DNA from: UBA7455 sp026713185
GTDB taxonomy: Bacteria > Pseudomonadota > Gammaproteobacteria > Pseudomonadales > Azotimanducaceae
Reading direction: 5' to 3'
Assembly (NCBI GenBank): GCA_963665785.1
Contig: OY762456.1
Location: forward strand, 620,001-684,000
Length of the DNA: 64,000 nucleotides
Below, piece after piece: positions 61,391 through 64,000 of this stretch. A model generated the notes under the pieces. The model was not told where the DNA came from. It was given only the letters and a program-made list of their open reading frames with translations, and searched no databases. Position 1 is the stretch's first letter; every line of letters starts with the position of its first letter. The translations under genes and the position numbers were made by a program.

Positions 61391-62602
61391 ATGGCTGTTG
61401 AAGGCATAAGAACCGTTGAAAGCGCCCTGCGGTACCAGGCGGATCAGTATTATGCGCACAGGATGTATTACAACGTTGCCTTTGAAAACCAGGACATGGA
61501 CTACTGGTTTCAGGCAATGCTCGGAACCGAGTCGACTGGTGGCGCTGCCACTGGAGAGATGTTTTACGCCGCCTCACAGATCGAGGATGGAAACTTTGCG
61601 AGTTGGAATAAAGAATTTTCTGAATTAGCGGGACGCGTTGCGGCCAGGGCCGAGATCTCACTGGCCAGGAACCACGCGGTCAGTGCGCGGCAAGGGTTTC
61701 TCCGGGCCAGTAACTACTATCGTTGGTCTGTTTACACCGCGGTTGACGTAGAGGTCTATTTAAAGACGATGCGCATGGCCCAGGCCTGCTTTCACAAGGC
61801 CGCGTCTCTGTTCGATCCGCCCATTGAGCCCATAGAGGTTCCCTATGAGGGGAAAACATTGCCGGGTTACTTTTGGAAGCCGGTGAATGACGACGAGCCC
61901 CGCAAAACTTTTATCAAGATCGGTGGCGGCGAGACCGCCAACGAAGACATGTTTTTCTTTATCGGCCCCCACACGATAGAACGGGGTTACAACTTCGTGA
62001 CCGTAGATCTTCCCGGCCAGGGAGTCACACCAAAAGATGGTTTCACATTCAGAGCCGACACCGAGGTTCCTATGGGCGCAGTGCTGGACTACGTGCTTGA
62101 ACGACCCGAGGTTGATGCTGAGCGCGTAGCTGCCTCCGGACAGAGCATGGGTGGCTATTTTGTCCCCCGGGCAGCCGTCTATGACAAACGCCTCAAGGCG
62201 GTTATTGGCAATGCGGTGTATACCGATGTCTTCACATTTTTTGATCAGAATGCCGACAATATCGAAGACAATACCGAGGTGCATGATGAAACGATGGGGG
62301 GAGAGATTCTTCCATGGCGGTTTGATGTGGAAACGTTTCAGGACATCAAGGGATTCATGAAGGAATGTGTGTTTGATCCCACCCAGGTAACCTGTCCCAT
62401 GCTAAGCATTATCGGCGAGGGAGAGTATCAGAACAGAATACTGCAGGAACAAACTGAAAACGCATTGAAACTCGTGCAGGATGATCGCAGTACCCTGTTA
62501 ATACCGCCAGTTGACGAAGGCGGCCCGGCGCACTGCACCTGGGAGAACAACTACCTTGCGGCCCAGATGACCTTTGACTGGCTCGATGAGTTGTTTGATT
62601 AG
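61391..62602 (+). CDS. Alpha/beta hydrolase, paralog 3 of 3
   Basis: 403 residues, ATG with GGAG. Same layout as the other two: a helical cap with QADQYYAHRMYYNVAFENQD and FYAASQIEDG, KIGGGETANED, nucleophile elbow SGQSMGGYFVPRAAVYDKRL, and C-terminal His in GGPAHCTWENNYLAAQM. It is the most diverged copy, especially in the cap (TESTGGAATGEM) and in the 280-320 region, so its substrate may differ. It sits after the transporter, 20 bases before the LLM gene, so all are likely one transcript. Confidence 0.83.
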   Translation: MAVEGIRTVESALRYQADQYYAHRMYYNVAFENQDMDYWFQAMLGTESTGGAATGEMFYAASQIEDGNFASWNKEFSELAGRVAARAEISLARNHAVSARQGFLRASNYYRWSVYTAVDVEVYLKTMRMAQACFHKAASLFDPPIEPIEVPYEGKTLPGYFWKPVNDDEPRKTFIKIGGGETANEDMFFFIGPHTIERGYNFVTVDLPGQGVTPKDGFTFRADTEVPMGAVLDYVLERPEVDAERVAASGQSMGGYFVPRAAVYDKRLKAVIGNAVYTDVFTFFDQNADNIEDNTEVHDETMGGEILPWRFDVETFQDIKGFMKECVFDPTQVTCPMLSIIGEGEYQNRILQEQTENALKLVQDDRSTLLIPPVDEGGPAHCTWENNYLAAQMTFDWLDELFD

Positions 62603-62622
62603 AGGATAAAGAAAAGGTCACT

Positions 62623-63468
62623 ATGCATCTGGGTATTTTTAGCTTTATTACGGAATACAGTGTTCGTCCCGACGAGCTTGCCAGGGTTTGCGAAGAACGT
62701 GGCTTCGAATCGCTGTGGGTCGGTGAACATACGCATATTCCCGCTAGCAGGAAAACCCCGTATCCGGCGGGAGAACCACTGCCAAAGCCTTATTACCACA
62801 TGGCCGACCCGTTCGTATCGCTCATGGCTGCTGCAGCAGCTACCACTACACTCAAGGTGGGCACCAGTGTCTGTCTGGTCGCACAGCACGATCCGATTGT
62901 TCTCGCCAAGACAATCGCCACCCTGGACCAGTGGTCCAACGGTCGTTTTCTCTTCGGCATCGGTGGTGGTTGGAATGTCGAAGAGATGGAAGACCATGGC
63001 ATGTCGTTTTCGCGCCGTTGGAAAATCGTGCGTGAACGGGTGGAAGCGATGCAGCAGATCTGGACCCGGGAGGAGGCGTCCTATGCCGGCGAGTTCGTGA
63101 ATTTTGAGCGGATCATCTCCAATCCCAAGCCCGTGCAACAACCGCACCCGCCTATTCTTTTCGGTGGATCCACGGCACGGGCACGGCAGCGTGTGGTCAA
63201 CTACTGCGACGGCTGGATACCCATCGATGTGCTGCTGCAAGACCTCCCTGCGGCGATGGCCGATTTGCACAGTCGTGCCGAGGAGGCTGGTCGCGATCCT
63301 GACGAGATTCCGGTGTCGGTGTTTGCCTTTAATGAGCCGTCCGGCGACACCTTAAAACGTTATCGGGATATAGGCGTTGACCGAGTGGTGATCGTGGCGC
63401 CCCGTCAACTCGTCGCTGCTGTGGCCATACTCGATCAATGCGCCGAGTACGTGGCGGCAGTCAAGTAG
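62623..63468 (+). CDS. LLM-class flavin/F420-dependent oxidoreductase
   Basis: 281 residues with a luciferase-like TIM barrel: MHLGIFSFITEYSVRPDELA, then SLWVGEHTHIP, LKVGTSVCLVAQHDPIVLAK, GIGGGWNVEEMEDHG and PPILFGGSTARARQR. The pattern fits the group with FMN or F420 that oxidises or desulfonates small substrates. An AAGG site precedes the ATG. It lies 20 bases after hydrolase 3. Proteobacteria often use FMN here; which cofactor is used cannot be read from sequence. Confidence 0.87.
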   Translation: MHLGIFSFITEYSVRPDELARVCEERGFESLWVGEHTHIPASRKTPYPAGEPLPKPYYHMADPFVSLMAAAAATTTLKVGTSVCLVAQHDPIVLAKTIATLDQWSNGRFLFGIGGGWNVEEMEDHGMSFSRRWKIVRERVEAMQQIWTREEASYAGEFVNFERIISNPKPVQQPHPPILFGGSTARARQRVVNYCDGWIPIDVLLQDLPAAMADLHSRAEEAGRDPDEIPVSVFAFNEPSGDTLKRYRDIGVDRVVIVAPRQLVAAVAILDQCAEYVAAVK

Positions 63469-63535
63469 GGAGTGGGGTAGAGATCTTGTTGTGCGTTATC
63501 ATGGTGAGTGAATCTAAGAAACTTGTGGATGCAAT

Positions 63536-63835
63536 ATGGCTGCCTACCTGATAGCGAACTACAACATCACTAACCTCGAAGGATTTTTGGCCTACGTGGA
63601 GCAGGCAGGGCCGATCGTCGCAGCCTACGGTGGCAGGCACCTGGTCGCTGGACCCGGCAGCGAGATTATCGAAGGCAGCCCCAATAAGGTCACCGTCGTT
63701 ATCGAGTTTCCATCGATGGGAAAGCTCAAGGGCTGGTATAACTCACCGGAATATCAGGCCATCATTCCCATGCGCACCGACAATACAGAGGGGAGCCTGG
63801 TGTTCGCGAACCAGTACGTGTCAGAGCCCGAGTGA
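63536..63835 (+). CDS. DUF1330 domain protein
   Basis: 99 residues filling one DUF1330 (ferredoxin-like dimeric alpha/beta barrel) domain: AYLIANYNITNLEGFLAYVE, GGRHLVAGPG, VVIEFPSMGKLKGWYNSPEY. Members are small, often found near catabolic operons, and some may act as lactone or ring-cleavage accessory enzymes. The last 15 bases overlap the 3' end of the convergent acyl-CoA dehydrogenase gene. Confidence 0.85.
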   Translation: MAAYLIANYNITNLEGFLAYVEQAGPIVAAYGGRHLVAGPGSEIIEGSPNKVTVVIEFPSMGKLKGWYNSPEYQAIIPMRTDNTEGSLVFANQYVSEPE

Positions 63836-64000
63836 CCGCCCGATTATTTCTTTCATAATCTCGGTGGTGCCCCCATAGATAGTCTGTGCGCGACCATCGC
63901 GCCAGGCGCGAGCAATGTCGTACTCCTCCATATACCCGTAACCACCGTGGAGTTGCAGACACCGATCATTCACTTTTTGCTGCAACTCAGTCGTCCACCA
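63821..64000 (-). CDS. Acyl-CoA dehydrogenase, C-terminal part
   Basis: The last 59 residues are present and the gene runs off the right edge. LQLHGGYGYMEEYDIARAWR and then QTIYGGTTEIMKEIIGRSLG are the signature of the acyl-CoA dehydrogenase C-terminal helical domain, including FAD-contacting residues. It would oxidise an acyl-CoA to an enoyl-CoA. It is convergent with the DUF1330 gene. Confidence 0.9.
   Translation of the reverse strand, partial: WWTTELQQKVNDRCLQLHGGYGYMEEYDIARAWRDGRAQTIYGGTTEIMKEIIGRSLGL

Overview
The window reads as a chromosomal segment of a free-living, probably aquatic gammaproteobacterium. The 16S gene carries gammaproteobacterial signatures. Around it sit TonB-dependent uptake, FecR-type signalling, and many oxidative or hydrolytic genes: SDRs, a crotonase, an amidohydrolase, serine hydrolases, an LLM flavoenzyme and an acyl-CoA dehydrogenase. 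I cannot name the genus from the sequence alone.

Layout. 0-5.7 kb: the end of a FecR anti-sigma gene, a FecA-like receptor with an STN domain, an extended SDR and a convergent PhyH-type dioxygenase. 5.8-11.6 kb: a complete rRNA operon on the minus strand (promoter, leader boxA, 16S, a spacer with no tRNA, 23S, 5S, terminator). 11.8-33.3 kb: mostly single metabolic genes on both strands. These include a ThDP enzyme, a PQQ-propeller protein whose start is out of frame, two beta-lactamase-fold hydrolases, a D-aminoacylase-like amidohydrolase, a LysM amidase, a MATE pump, an enolase-superfamily enzyme, a CmcJ/NvfI-like oxygenase, a phosphatase, an epoxide hydrolase, a nucleotidyltransferase pair and a DUF3604 protein.

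33.3-56.4 kb is the accessory region. It opens with 22-23 bp tandem repeats. Two very large secreted or membrane-anchored S8 subtilases then face away from each other around a 1247-residue surface protein with five CARDB modules. Nineteen CCGAG pentamers sit at that protein's start. The first subtilase is broken by a 1-bp loss in a C/G run. The second has lost its last domain to a frameshift, but that domain can still be read in another frame and matches the end of the CARDB protein. Behind them lie fragments of a TetR-like gene and a TonB receptor, a DDE transposase with a decayed second copy, an RHS fragment cut at both ends, and an ISAs1-type IS with clear inverted repeats whose transposase carries an N-terminal DruA (DUF4338) domain. 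GC content is visibly higher in 41-50 kb and in the ISAs1 element than in the surroundings.

56.4-64 kb is a compact plus-strand cluster: a GntR/FCD regulator (its start duplicated in tandem), three paralogous alpha/beta hydrolases, a GPH-type symporter, an LLM oxidoreductase and a DUF1330 protein, meeting a convergent acyl-CoA dehydrogenase. It looks like an uncharacterised uptake-and-hydrolysis pathway.

The best candidates for something undescribed are the subtilase-CARDB locus with its pentanucleotide repeat and the triple-hydrolase cluster.
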